From: a virus
Strand: one strand, 5' to 3'
Length of the DNA stretch: 20,440 bases
IMG/VR virus record: IMGVR_UViG_3300027140_000033
Location: 1 to 20,440 of that record
Both the position numbers and the translations under genes were made by a program. The notes beneath the pieces are model-generated. The model did no database searches, was not told the DNA's origin, and saw nothing but the letters and a program-made list of their open reading frames with translations. Of this stretch, positions 1 to 7,117 are shown piece after piece (the first letter of the stretch is position 1; every line of letters begins with the position of its first letter).

Positions 1-2
1 TT

Positions 3-83
3 ACAGTACAAAACTTGGCTATGTATACAGAAAACCAAAGTGCTGTTCAAAGCTCAATTTACAGAATACAAACAAACGAATAA
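3..83 (+). CDS. C-terminal end of an upstream structural gene (partial)
   Basis: An open frame enters from the left edge and ends at a TAA at 81-83, giving 26 visible residues that end in SIYRIQTNE. The other two forward frames are also open for most of this stretch, so the choice rests on composition: this frame reads as an ordinary soluble protein end, while the others are Lys/Cys-rich and less natural. It ends 26 bases before the next start at 110, which fits the spacing elsewhere in the window. No domain can be named from so short a piece. From its place before an abundant structural gene it may be another virion gene, but that is inference only. Confidence 0.5.
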   Translation, partial: TVQNLAMYTENQSAVQSSIYRIQTNE

Positions 84-109
84 TTTTTAACAATTAAATA
101 TAAAGCAAA

Positions 110-1270
110 ATGGCTGATTTTTCCCTAACCACCCTCTTTGTTGTACCAGTAGGAAATACATTACCTAGCTCTGGATCAACACAGAATTTAACAGCAGGTC
201 AAGTAGGAATATTCCTAAATGACTATAGCGTTGCCACAGCTGGTAACATTGCTGCTGCCCCTTATTTTTATGTAGCTCAAGGTAGAGTTAACACCTACTT
301 ACAAGGTTCTAAGCGTTCAGACAAAATCTCTGGATGTCCTAGTGGTAACTCTTGTAAAACAAACGTAACTGAATGGTACAAATCTTTAGGTTGTCCTACT
401 CCAGTGAATCAAGTAACTGATGTAGTTGACTTCACAGTAAAACCTGGTGAGATTGTAACATTAACTTTACGTGGTTTCTCTAGCTACTTAAACACATTGT
501 ATTTCAATGGTTTCACTCGTTCTGTAACAGTTAATGCTCCATGTCTTGGATGTGGTGATGATCCTTGTACAGATGTAGATGTTCCTGCATTGATTGATGA
601 TCTTATCTATCATTTAGAGTTAGATGCTCCAGGTAATAACCCTGATAACATCACTTTAAATCAATTTTATCAATTCCAAAGAATTGGTAACGATTCATCT
701 GCATTGTTACGTATTACTGGTAAACCTTTGACTGCTTATGGACAACCTTGTGACGTTGCTGCATTCCCTTTTGAGTATGACAGATTCTACTTTAGAACTT
801 TCATCTTCTCTGGTCCAGCTACAACTGCTGACTTCATTGTTGACGATCCTTGTAACAGAGTAGCTCAACCTGTAATTACACAACGTTCTAACTATGCTGT
901 TGGTACTTCTGCTGAGGTTCAACAATTAGAGAAGAACTTCTATAGTTACCAAGCTGGTTACTTGAAGCATCTTTACAGAATGAATGGTTACAACGAGAAC
1001 TTTGAGTCTTGGGTAACTGATGGTCAGATCTATGATTTGTACTATATCAAATTCAATGAGTATGATAAGAGTGCTTACCAATGGGGTGACTATATTATGG
1101 AAGATAGCATGGTGATCATTGCTGTTCCTGAGAATCAAACATCTGCTATCGAAGCTATATTAGTAGCTGGTTTAGGAGCTGTTGCAGGTGACACAGCTTG
1201 TATCACAACTACTAGCACTACAACTACTGTATGGCCTAGCACTTCAACAACAACTACTTTGATCCCTTAA
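110..1270 (+). CDS. Abundant virion structural protein, unassigned (Thr-rich C-terminal tail)
   Basis: A 386-residue protein that I take to be a major virion component, though I cannot say whether capsid, head-auxiliary or tail. It starts at ATG 110 behind the A-rich leader TATAAAGCAAA. Seen: a compact N-terminal region with GQVGIF near residues 31-36, a Cys-rich stretch CLGCGDDPC near 145-153, a mixed alpha/beta middle, and a C-terminal tail of Thr/Ser clusters (about 365-386) like the linkers in other genes here. Codons ending in C (TTC, AAC, TAC) and CGT for Arg are clearly commoner than in the fibre genes, as expected for high expression, and a strong terminator follows at once. Similar sequences, as I remember them, are common in aquatic Bacteroidota phages but lack a firm function. 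No signal peptide or membrane segment is visible. Confidence 0.6.
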   Translation: MADFSLTTLFVVPVGNTLPSSGSTQNLTAGQVGIFLNDYSVATAGNIAAAPYFYVAQGRVNTYLQGSKRSDKISGCPSGNSCKTNVTEWYKSLGCPTPVNQVTDVVDFTVKPGEIVTLTLRGFSSYLNTLYFNGFTRSVTVNAPCLGCGDDPCTDVDVPALIDDLIYHLELDAPGNNPDNITLNQFYQFQRIGNDSSALLRITGKPLTAYGQPCDVAAFPFEYDRFYFRTFIFSGPATTADFIVDDPCNRVAQPVITQRSNYAVGTSAEVQQLEKNFYSYQAGYLKHLYRMNGYNENFESWVTDGQIYDLYYIKFNEYDKSAYQWGDYIMEDSMVIIAVPENQTSAIEAILVAGLGAVAGDTACITTTSTTTTVWPSTSTTTTLIP

Positions 1271-1295
1271 GAAAAAGGTAGCATCATATTAACCT

Positions 1296-1340
1296 ATGCC
1301 AGAGGGTGAGAGGATATCTCAAATCCTCTGGCATTTTTAT
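1296..1340 (+). terminator. Intrinsic terminator after the abundant structural gene
   Basis: A perfect 10-bp stem pairs ATGCCAGAGG (1296-1305) with CCTCTGGCAT (1325-1334). A second stem, TGAGA with TCTCA (1307-1311 and 1317-1321), sits inside the loop, and a run of five T follows (1334-1338). It lies 25 bases after the stop at 1270 and just before the small gene at 1351, so it probably limits read-through from the highly expressed gene into the fibre cluster. Confidence 0.85.
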
Positions 1341-1350
1341 TAGAATAACC

Positions 1351-1908
1351 ATGACATTAGATTTTTTAGTAATTAACACATACACTACACAAACATTGGG
1401 TATAGCTGATATATCTGTCTATGATACAGATCCACCTAATGTAAGTGCTCCTACTATGCAGATTACTGTTCCTGGTTTCACAACACCTGTAGCTATTCCA
1501 TTTAATGTTAATAGCTTTAATGTTTATAACTCAATCATTTTAGGATTAACTCCATTCCCAGCAACATCCCCTTTGCCTGATGGAATATATTTCATGAAAT
1601 ATTCAGTTGCTCCTGCTAATGTAAATTATGTAGAAAAGAACATCATGCGTACTGAACTTATTCAAGAAAAGTTTGATAATGCATTTATGAAGTTAGACAT
1701 GATGGAATGTGATTCAGCTATAAGAACCCAAGCAAAAGTAGTTTTAAGTAGTATTAATTTTATGATTCAAGGCTCCATAGCAGCAGCTAATAACTGTGCT
1801 ATTGATACAGCCAACAAGTTATATATCCAAGCTAATAGACAATTAGATTATTTTATTGCAAACCAATGTGGTTGTACAGGAAACAACTATATAATTAATT
1901 TTCCTTAA
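1351..1908 (+). CDS. Conserved crAss-like phage protein of unknown function (185 aa)
   Basis: This frame stays open upstream to a GTG at 1306, but that codon lies inside the terminator hairpin. I place the start at ATG 1351, after the leader TAGAATAACC, giving 185 residues beginning MTLDFLVINTY. Seen: a beta-rich first half with ITVPGF near residue 38 and the phrase LPDGIY near 77, then a helical second half (EKFDNAFMKLDMMECD, then an Ala-rich helix ending in ANNC) and a CGC motif near the C-terminus. I remember this two-part plan, with the KLDMMECD helix, from crAss-like phages, where it sits next to a small Cys-rich gene just as here. A virion adaptor or fibre-assembly role is plausible from position only. 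Confidence 0.75.
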   Translation: MTLDFLVINTYTTQTLGIADISVYDTDPPNVSAPTMQITVPGFTTPVAIPFNVNSFNVYNSIILGLTPFPATSPLPDGIYFMKYSVAPANVNYVEKNIMRTELIQEKFDNAFMKLDMMECDSAIRTQAKVVLSSINFMIQGSIAAANNCAIDTANKLYIQANRQLDYFIANQCGCTGNNYIINFP

Positions 1909-1909
1909 T

Positions 1910-2056
1910 ATGGCAAACTGTAGAGGTTGTGGCATGAAGGTGGGATGTGGCTGTCAATTAATTAATGGCCTATGTTCAGCATGCAACAACAAACTTAAAA
2001 CTGCTACAAATAGAATAAAAGATGTTATCACCAAGATTAACAGATTGTGTTATTGA
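1910..2056 (+). CDS. 48-residue Cys-rich, zinc-ribbon-like small protein
   Basis: ATG 1910 lies one base after the preceding TAA, in the arrangement TAATATG, and the frame runs to TGA at 2054-2056, the only non-TAA stop among the complete genes here. Seen: C4-x2-C7, C13-G-C15 and C22-x2-C25 followed by a basic helix with a lone Cys at 47. Two CxxC pairs spaced this way suggest zinc binding, like a knuckle or ribbon. It overlaps the next gene by 35 bases. Tiny proteins of this kind next to the 185-residue gene are, from memory, a recurring pair in crAss-like phages. Function is unknown; a zinc-stabilised structural adaptor or a small DNA/RNA-binding protein are both possible. Confidence 0.72.
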   Translation: MANCRGCGMKVGCGCQLINGLCSACNNKLKTATNRIKDVITKINRLCY

Positions 2057-2297
2057 TGCCAGTATTCCTGTTACATTAACACAAATTGATGAAAGATTAA
2101 CATATTGGGCAAATCTCCAATATAATAATATTGTCTTCTCTGTGAATAATTATATTCCTGGAGAGATAATACAAGATTTATTAAATTACAAACAAATATT
2201 AACATACAGACTTTGTAACCCAACCTATGCTATGATATGTGGTATTCCCACAACATCTCAGGTGGTTAGTAGAGTTAAAGTGTTAATTCATAAATAA
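2022..2297 (+). CDS. Small conserved phage protein of unknown function (91 aa)
   Basis: The frame opens at ATG 2022, inside the last 35 bases of the small Cys-rich gene, and ends at TAA 2295-2297. The next ATG in frame is near the end of the gene, so 2022 is the only sensible ATG start. Seen: a mostly helical protein with LLNYKQILTYRLCNPTYA (about 54-71) and a basic end SRVKVLIHK. A similar 'nYk.iL.Yr.CNP.Ya ... SRVK' pattern is familiar to me from crAss-like phages, always in this neighbourhood. It precedes the fibre genes by 7 bases, so a role in fibre attachment or assembly is a reasonable guess without direct evidence. Confidence 0.7.
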   Translation: MLSPRLTDCVIDASIPVTLTQIDERLTYWANLQYNNIVFSVNNYIPGEIIQDLLNYKQILTYRLCNPTYAMICGIPTTSQVVSRVKVLIHK

Positions 2298-2304
2298 ATA
2301 AACC

Positions 2305-3468
2305 ATGTCTTGCGAAAGTTGCTATAATGGATGTGTTCAGACAGTGTCTGATGAATGTGTTAGATATACAGGTATAAACTATCCTGCATTAGGTGTTGAA
2401 ACAGGAGACAATTTAGTTTCTGTTGAACAAGCTATAATGAATGCTCTAGTTCCTTTACTAACTGGTACAGGAGATGCAATCACTCTTAGTGCAGGAGATG
2501 TATGTGCATTAGTTACTGGCTATCTTACAGCAGGTTTAACTCATACATCTAAAGAATGGATTACAGCTCTTTCTAAAGGAGAGTGTAATTTACAAGCACA
2601 GATTGTAGCTATTAATAATACATTAGCTATACTTAATGCTGATTATTCAATTGGTTGTCTTACAGGAGTAACTGCGTCTTCTGACACTCATGATGTTTTA
2701 CAAGCTGTCATAACAAAGCTTTGTACAACAGTAGCTGATCTTGCTGCTCTTACACTTGATGTAGATACAAACTATGTTAAGCTAGCAGACTTAGATGCTT
2801 TGATTGCAGCTTATATAGCTAGTCAAGGTGGTGGTAGTTCAAACCAACAATATTTAAAAATGGTTCCATATGTAGCATATGAATACTATGGATCATTAAC
2901 TAACTTTGATGCTACAGGTGCAGGTTTAAATGCTGCTGGATTCTATAAAGTATATTTATGTAATGGTCTTAATGGCACTCCTGATAAAAGAGGACGTGTT
3001 GCTGTTGGAGCTATTGCTAATGTACCTCCAATAGGAGTTGGCTTAGATGCTGCTGTAAATCCAGCAAATCCAGGCAATCCAAACTATGCTGTATTTAACA
3101 CAGCAGGTGCAAATACTGTTACACTTATCACATCTCAAATTCCTTCACATTCACACGCTGCCTCAGTGGTAGCATCTGGATCAATTGGAAATCATACTCA
3201 TATAGTTATGGGAGGTGGGGGTCCTGGTTCAGGAAGTGTTCCTAATTCTACACAAGTTATATCAAATGAAACTGCACAAGGTGGAAACTCTTCATATAAA
3301 ATGTTACCTGCTAGTGTTCAATCACATAACTCTGGTATAACAAGTGCTAGTGGAGCTGGACCAGTATCACTTAGTATAGCTGTTACAAATGCTAATACAG
3401 GATCTAATGCTTCTCACCCAAACATTCAACCTGTCATAGCTGCATATTATATCATGTACATTCCTTAA
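2305..3468 (+). CDS. Tail fibre / receptor-binding protein with phage tail-collar domain
   Basis: A 387-residue fibre. Seen, in order: a Cys-rich N-terminus (SCESCYNGC) followed by a motif shared with the next gene (Y21-x-G ... T33-G-D-N-L37), likely the docking segment; an alpha-helical, Ala/Leu/Thr-rich shaft (about 40-175); a flexible GGGSS joint near 175; and a C-terminal tail-collar domain marked by PDKRGRVAVGA (226-236), QIPSHSH near 278-284 and the closing NIQPVIAAYYIMYIP. Known: collar domains of this type (T4 gp12-like, also in bacterial microcystin-dependent proteins) trimerise and often bind metal through HxH motifs; two are present here (H282/H284 and H297/H299). Inferred: a trimeric host-recognition fibre. 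It opens the five-gene receptor-binding cluster. Confidence 0.88.
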   Translation: MSCESCYNGCVQTVSDECVRYTGINYPALGVETGDNLVSVEQAIMNALVPLLTGTGDAITLSAGDVCALVTGYLTAGLTHTSKEWITALSKGECNLQAQIVAINNTLAILNADYSIGCLTGVTASSDTHDVLQAVITKLCTTVADLAALTLDVDTNYVKLADLDALIAAYIASQGGGSSNQQYLKMVPYVAYEYYGSLTNFDATGAGLNAAGFYKVYLCNGLNGTPDKRGRVAVGAIANVPPIGVGLDAAVNPANPGNPNYAVFNTAGANTVTLITSQIPSHSHAASVVASGSIGNHTHIVMGGGGPGSGSVPNSTQVISNETAQGGNSSYKMLPASVQSHNSGITSASGAGPVSLSIAVTNANTGSNASHPNIQPVIAAYYIMYIP

Positions 3469-3489
3469 TCTTCTTAAACTAATTATAAA

Positions 3490-5439
3490 ATGGCTTGCAA
3501 TCCTGGAGATCCTTGTTACAACGCATACTATCATCCTAACGAAAACTGTAATTCACTTCCTTGTGCAACTACAGCAGATCTTGTTATATATAATGGTCCT
3601 AATCTTCCTTATACAGGAATACAAACTGGTAACAACTTAGACTGTGCTCTATCAAAAATAGATGATGCATTTAGTAATGGTGTTGTTGGTATTAATGGTA
3701 CATCTGGAACCTCTGGCTCTAGTGGTCGCACAGGTACTGCTGGTACGTCTGGTGCTTCAGGAGCTAATGGTACCAATGGTTCTTCTGGTACCTCAGGTGC
3801 TGGTGGTGCTACTGGTAGTGCTGGTTCATCTGGTACAAGTGGTGACACTGGTTCTAGTGGAACATCTGGAAGTTCTGGTAGAGAAGGTTCTAATGGTACA
3901 TCAGGTTCTGCTGGTTTAAGTGGAACTAATGGTACTTCTGGATCATCAGGAACTTCTGCAAGTTCTGGTCTTTCTGGTTCTGATGGAAGTTCTGGATCAT
4001 CAGGTACAGCAGGTACGTCAGGAGTAGATGCAACAGCAGGTACTTCAGGTCAAGATGCTACAGCTGGAACATCAGGTTCTACTGGTACATCTGCTACTGC
4101 TGGCACAAGTGCGTCATCAGGAACAAGTGGTACATCAGCTTCCTCTGGAAGTTCTGGTACTGCTGGTTTAAATGGAGATAGATATTTAACATCTTCCATT
4201 ACACCTTTAACAATAGGAAATGGTACTCAAACCTTAACTGTTGGTACAGGATTAGCTTATAGTGTTGCTCAAACAGTTTTATTATCATATGATGGTTCTA
4301 ATACAATGCAAGGATCTGTTACAAGCTATGATAGTCTTACAGGTGCCATGGTTGTTAATATAGTATCAACAACAGGTTCAGGAACATATCCACAATGGAC
4401 TGTAAACTTATTTGGGGCTGCTGGTGGTAATGGTACGTCTGGTACTAGTGCATCATCAGGATCATCTGGAACATCAGCTACAGCTGGAACATCTGCAACA
4501 TCTGGTAGTTCAGGATCTTCAGGAACAAATGGTAGTTCTGGTACCAGTGGTACTAGTAGTACAAGTGGAACATCTGCAAGTGCAGGAACTCATGGAACAA
4601 GTGGTAGTTCAGGCTCAGCAGGTACATCTGCTACAGCAGGTACAAGTACTGGTACTTCAGGTACATCAGGTGCAACTGGATCTAGTGGAGCTACAGGATC
4701 TTCTGGTACATCAGGATCTTCTGGTTCTTCTGGTTCTTCTGGATCTTCTGGTACCTCTGGTGGTACAGGTTCTCCAGGTGGAAATGGTACAAGTGGAACA
4801 AGTGGATCATCTGGATCATCTGGCTCTTCAGGATCAAGTGCAACTTCTGGAGCTAGTGGAACATCTGGCTCATCTGGATCTTCTGGATCTTCTGGTTCAA
4901 GTGGTTCATCAGTAGCACTTTCTGGAACAACTAATTATATAGGTAAATTTACAAGTGCTTCAACGCTTGGTAATAGTGGATTTGTTGATGATGGTACAAC
5001 GATTGCTACATCTGAAATTGTATATACTGGAAACAACTTTAAAACAGCAGGAATTGTACAATTTGATAATACTAATACAGGTATATACAATCAAGCTAAT
5101 AACTATACTTTCTACGCATTAACAGGACAAGGTTGGGTATCTAGTACATCTATCACAGCAACAGGATTTTTTGAGTCTTCTGATATTAGATATAAAAATG
5201 TAATTGAAACAAATCCTCAAGTAGATTTATTAGGAATAGATGTAATCAAGTTTGTAAGAACTGATGATGAAACAAATAAAGTTAGATATGGATATTCAGC
5301 TCAACAAGTACAATCAATACTTCCAGATGCAGTTACAGGAGAAGATAAACTATCTGTAAACTACATGGATGTTCATACTTTGAAAATAGCAGCATTAGAA
5401 AAACGTATTGCAGAATTAGAAGCTAAATTAAACAAATAA
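3490..5439 (+). CDS. Tail fibre with Gly-Ser/Thr collagen-like shafts and S74 self-cleaving chaperone
   Basis: A 649-residue fibre. Seen, in order: a docking segment (1-66; Y34-N-G ... T46-G-N-N-L50) shared with the previous gene; a first Gly-x-y shaft (67-229); a small beta domain (about 230-308) with SYDSLTGAMVVNI, a phage insert type I have seen often; a second Gly-x-y shaft (309-474); a beta tip (475-562); and an intramolecular chaperone (563-649). The chaperone carries S564-D-I-R-Y-K569, the Ser/Lys dyad of peptidase S74 (as in endosialidase and L-shaped fibres), GYSAQQVQ, and a final coiled coil (AALEKRIAELEAKL). Known: S74 domains fold the trimer, then cut themselves off just before the Ser. 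The shafts are nearly free of Pro and charge, unusual for collagen-like repeats. The stop overlaps the next start (TAATG). Confidence 0.92.
   Translation: MACNPGDPCYNAYYHPNENCNSLPCATTADLVIYNGPNLPYTGIQTGNNLDCALSKIDDAFSNGVVGINGTSGTSGSSGRTGTAGTSGASGANGTNGSSGTSGAGGATGSAGSSGTSGDTGSSGTSGSSGREGSNGTSGSAGLSGTNGTSGSSGTSASSGLSGSDGSSGSSGTAGTSGVDATAGTSGQDATAGTSGSTGTSATAGTSASSGTSGTSASSGSSGTAGLNGDRYLTSSITPLTIGNGTQTLTVGTGLAYSVAQTVLLSYDGSNTMQGSVTSYDSLTGAMVVNIVSTTGSGTYPQWTVNLFGAAGGNGTSGTSASSGSSGTSATAGTSATSGSSGSSGTNGSSGTSGTSSTSGTSASAGTHGTSGSSGSAGTSATAGTSTGTSGTSGATGSSGATGSSGTSGSSGSSGSSGSSGTSGGTGSPGGNGTSGTSGSSGSSGSSGSSATSGASGTSGSSGSSGSSGSSGSSVALSGTTNYIGKFTSASTLGNSGFVDDGTTIATSEIVYTGNNFKTAGIVQFDNTNTGIYNQANNYTFYALTGQGWVSSTSITATGFFESSDIRYKNVIETNPQVDLLGIDVIKFVRTDDETNKVRYGYSAQQVQSILPDAVTGEDKLSVNYMDVHTLKIAALEKRIAELEAKLNK
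3688..4176 (+). repeat. First Gly-x-y repeat shaft (about 54 triplets)
   Basis: A run of codons for Gly-(Ser/Thr/Ala/Asn)-(Ser/Thr/Ala), residues 67-229 of the fibre. Codons are varied (GGT/GGA with TCT, TCA, AGT, ACA), so this is not a recent microsatellite, although short stretches recur. It ends at GLNGD, where a folded beta domain interrupts the shaft. Confidence 0.93.
4414..4911 (+). repeat. Second Gly-x-y repeat shaft (about 55 triplets)
   Basis: Residues 309-474 of the same fibre. Towards the end it becomes purer, with stretches of Gly-Ser-Ser built from GG(T/A)TCTTCT units around 4715-4760 and 4860-4905. These near-identical 9-base units could allow slippage or unequal recombination that changes fibre length. 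Only one Pro (GSPGGNG, near 4773) is present. Confidence 0.93.
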
Positions 5440-7097
5440 TGAGTTGGAATACATTACTACCTAATCAGTGTATATCATTTAATAATTTACAAGATGCTTG
5501 TAATCAATTATTCTTTCTTTCAACTCAGCCTATTCCTGTAAGTACTGAACAAATTACTAAACAAGACTTTGAAGATTATATACTTGTGCCTGATAGTGTA
5601 GCTAACTATCCTGCTTTTGTAAACAAAACTCAAAATCAACTTGTTGTAAAAAGTGACGTTGCAATATTTGGAGATGCTATATTAACTCCTAATTATGGTA
5701 TATCTTTTACAGGAATATCTTATTATGATTTTTCTACTCAAATACCAGTGGGAATTTGGAGTCTTCCTGCATCTTCAACTCAAAATACTGAATACTATTA
5801 TAGCTTTGGTGTTAGTGGTTTCAATTTATTATATGTAGAAGTTGATGGTACTAGCACTAGCCCATCAGGATATTTTAGCGTAACTCTATCTGTAAATGGA
5901 AATGTAGTTTCTGATGGTACTTTTTACTACACAAGTGGACCACAACCTGCTATAATTCCTCTTAATCCTGAAATTATATATGCTCCTAATAGTATAGAAT
6001 TAACTATTATTGATGGACAAGCAACTCCTATAAATTTTACTTTCCAAGATCAGAATGGAGGAATTCCTATAGTAGCAGTATCTGCAAGTAGAGGATCTGG
6101 TCAATATCAAATGGTAGCAACTGGATCTAATGGTAGTAGAATGAACTTCTTAGAAGGAAGTTTATATAGATCTATTGATTATGGTGCAACATGGCAAAAA
6201 TCTTCTAATAACACATTATACTATTGGGATAGAATAGCAATGTCTGATACAGGTCAGTATATGATGGCTGCTTCATTACAAGGTCCATTAATGTTATCTA
6301 GTAACACTGGTGCAAGTTTTGTTGATATAACTACTAGAATACGAGGTAATGCTACAGAATATTTTGAAGGAGTAGGAATGTCTGGAAATGGACAGTATGT
6401 AATAGTTTGTTATGAAACTGGTGTTGGAGGTGCTCAGACTGCTCAGACAAAGATTTCAAATAACTATGGAGCTGCTGGATCTTGGTCAGTTGTTACGCAA
6501 GCATATGAATACTATATACAAGGAATAGCAATAAGCAATGATGGACAATATATGTATCTTTCATTTACTGCTAATGGTCTTGCAGGATATGTGCTGAGAT
6601 CATCTGACTATGGTGCAAGTTGGCAATCAATAAGTGTTGGAACTACGTATGTAAGAGATGTTAGTTGTAGTAGTGATGGTTCAACTGTTGTTGTAACAGG
6701 TGCTGTGCCAAACTATGGTGCAGAATATTTAACAAGAGGCTTTATGTTTACATCTACTAATTATGGAGCATCTTATACTGGTATTGAAACTGGAAACTCT
6801 TACTTACGAAACTGGTACAGAGTTGGACAATTATATACATCTACCTCTCCTTCTGGATATGGTACTGTAATGATTTATTATCCTCCTGGCACTAGTCAAA
6901 CTGCTTTCCCAACACAAACAGCTCCTGTTGGTAGTAATACTTTAGGATCTGTTGTTAATGGTAGCATTAGTGGTATGGGAGAAAGGAAATTTACAGACTA
7001 TGCAGTAGGTGGTACAGATGGACCATATAGATTGATTGGATCAACAACTGGATTATTTAGATCTACAAATGGAGGAAGCACATGGACTCAACTTTAA
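5439..7097 (+). CDS. Asp-box (BNR) beta-propeller tail protein
   Basis: A 552-residue protein translationally coupled to the fibre before it (TAATG, one-base overlap). Seen: an N-terminal segment (1-75) with FNNLQDAC and EQITKQDFEDY, a pattern common at the start of Bacteroidota phage tail proteins; a beta-sandwich region (about 76-205); then a propeller with six Asp-box-type turns, SIDYGATW (245-252), SSNTGASF (287), SNNYGAAGSW (340), SSDYGASW (388), STNYGASY (439) and STNGGSTW (542-549). Between them are repeated (M/I)S-(D/G/N)-x-GQY strands (MSDTGQY, MSGNGQY, ISNDGQY). Known: Asp boxes mark sialidase, sortilin and related propellers, which bind glycans or proteins. I see no sialidase Arg triad, so binding rather than hydrolysis is favoured. 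Likely a receptor-binding or tail-tip component. Confidence 0.85.
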   Translation: MSWNTLLPNQCISFNNLQDACNQLFFLSTQPIPVSTEQITKQDFEDYILVPDSVANYPAFVNKTQNQLVVKSDVAIFGDAILTPNYGISFTGISYYDFSTQIPVGIWSLPASSTQNTEYYYSFGVSGFNLLYVEVDGTSTSPSGYFSVTLSVNGNVVSDGTFYYTSGPQPAIIPLNPEIIYAPNSIELTIIDGQATPINFTFQDQNGGIPIVAVSASRGSGQYQMVATGSNGSRMNFLEGSLYRSIDYGATWQKSSNNTLYYWDRIAMSDTGQYMMAASLQGPLMLSSNTGASFVDITTRIRGNATEYFEGVGMSGNGQYVIVCYETGVGGAQTAQTKISNNYGAAGSWSVVTQAYEYYIQGIAISNDGQYMYLSFTANGLAGYVLRSSDYGASWQSISVGTTYVRDVSCSSDGSTVVVTGAVPNYGAEYLTRGFMFTSTNYGASYTGIETGNSYLRNWYRVGQLYTSTSPSGYGTVMIYYPPGTSQTAFPTQTAPVGSNTLGSVVNGSISGMGERKFTDYAVGGTDGPYRLIGSTTGLFRSTNGGSTWTQL

Positions 7098-7117
7098 TAT
7101 AAATCAGGTATAGTTAA

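Noticed and set aside
1306-1350. GTG start at 1306 that would extend the 185-residue gene by 15 residues
   Set aside because: The GTG and the added codons lie inside the terminator hairpin and its loop. ATG 1351 has a normal A-rich leader and gives a natural N-terminus.
1910-2297. TGA read as an amino acid, joining the 48-residue gene to downstream sequence
   Set aside because: Past the TGA the same frame meets further TGA codons soon and shows no protein-like sequence, while the overlapping 2022 frame is clearly coding.
3609-3848. Reverse-strand Pro/Val/Glu-rich open frame
   Set aside because: It is the complement of the same repeat. All supported genes are on the + strand and nothing promotes the reverse strand here.
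3688-4911. CRISPR-like or tandem-repeat array
   Set aside because: The periodicity is 9 bases or less, in frame with Gly-x-y codons, with no constant repeats and unique spacers of CRISPR length.
3662-4915. Open frames in another forward phase across the Gly-x-y repeats (3662-3919 and 4412-4915), rich in Val/Leu/His/Gln, resembling membrane segments
   Set aside because: They are shadows of the GGN-TCN-TCN repeat read in another phase. Composition changes with the repeat and there is no independent start context.
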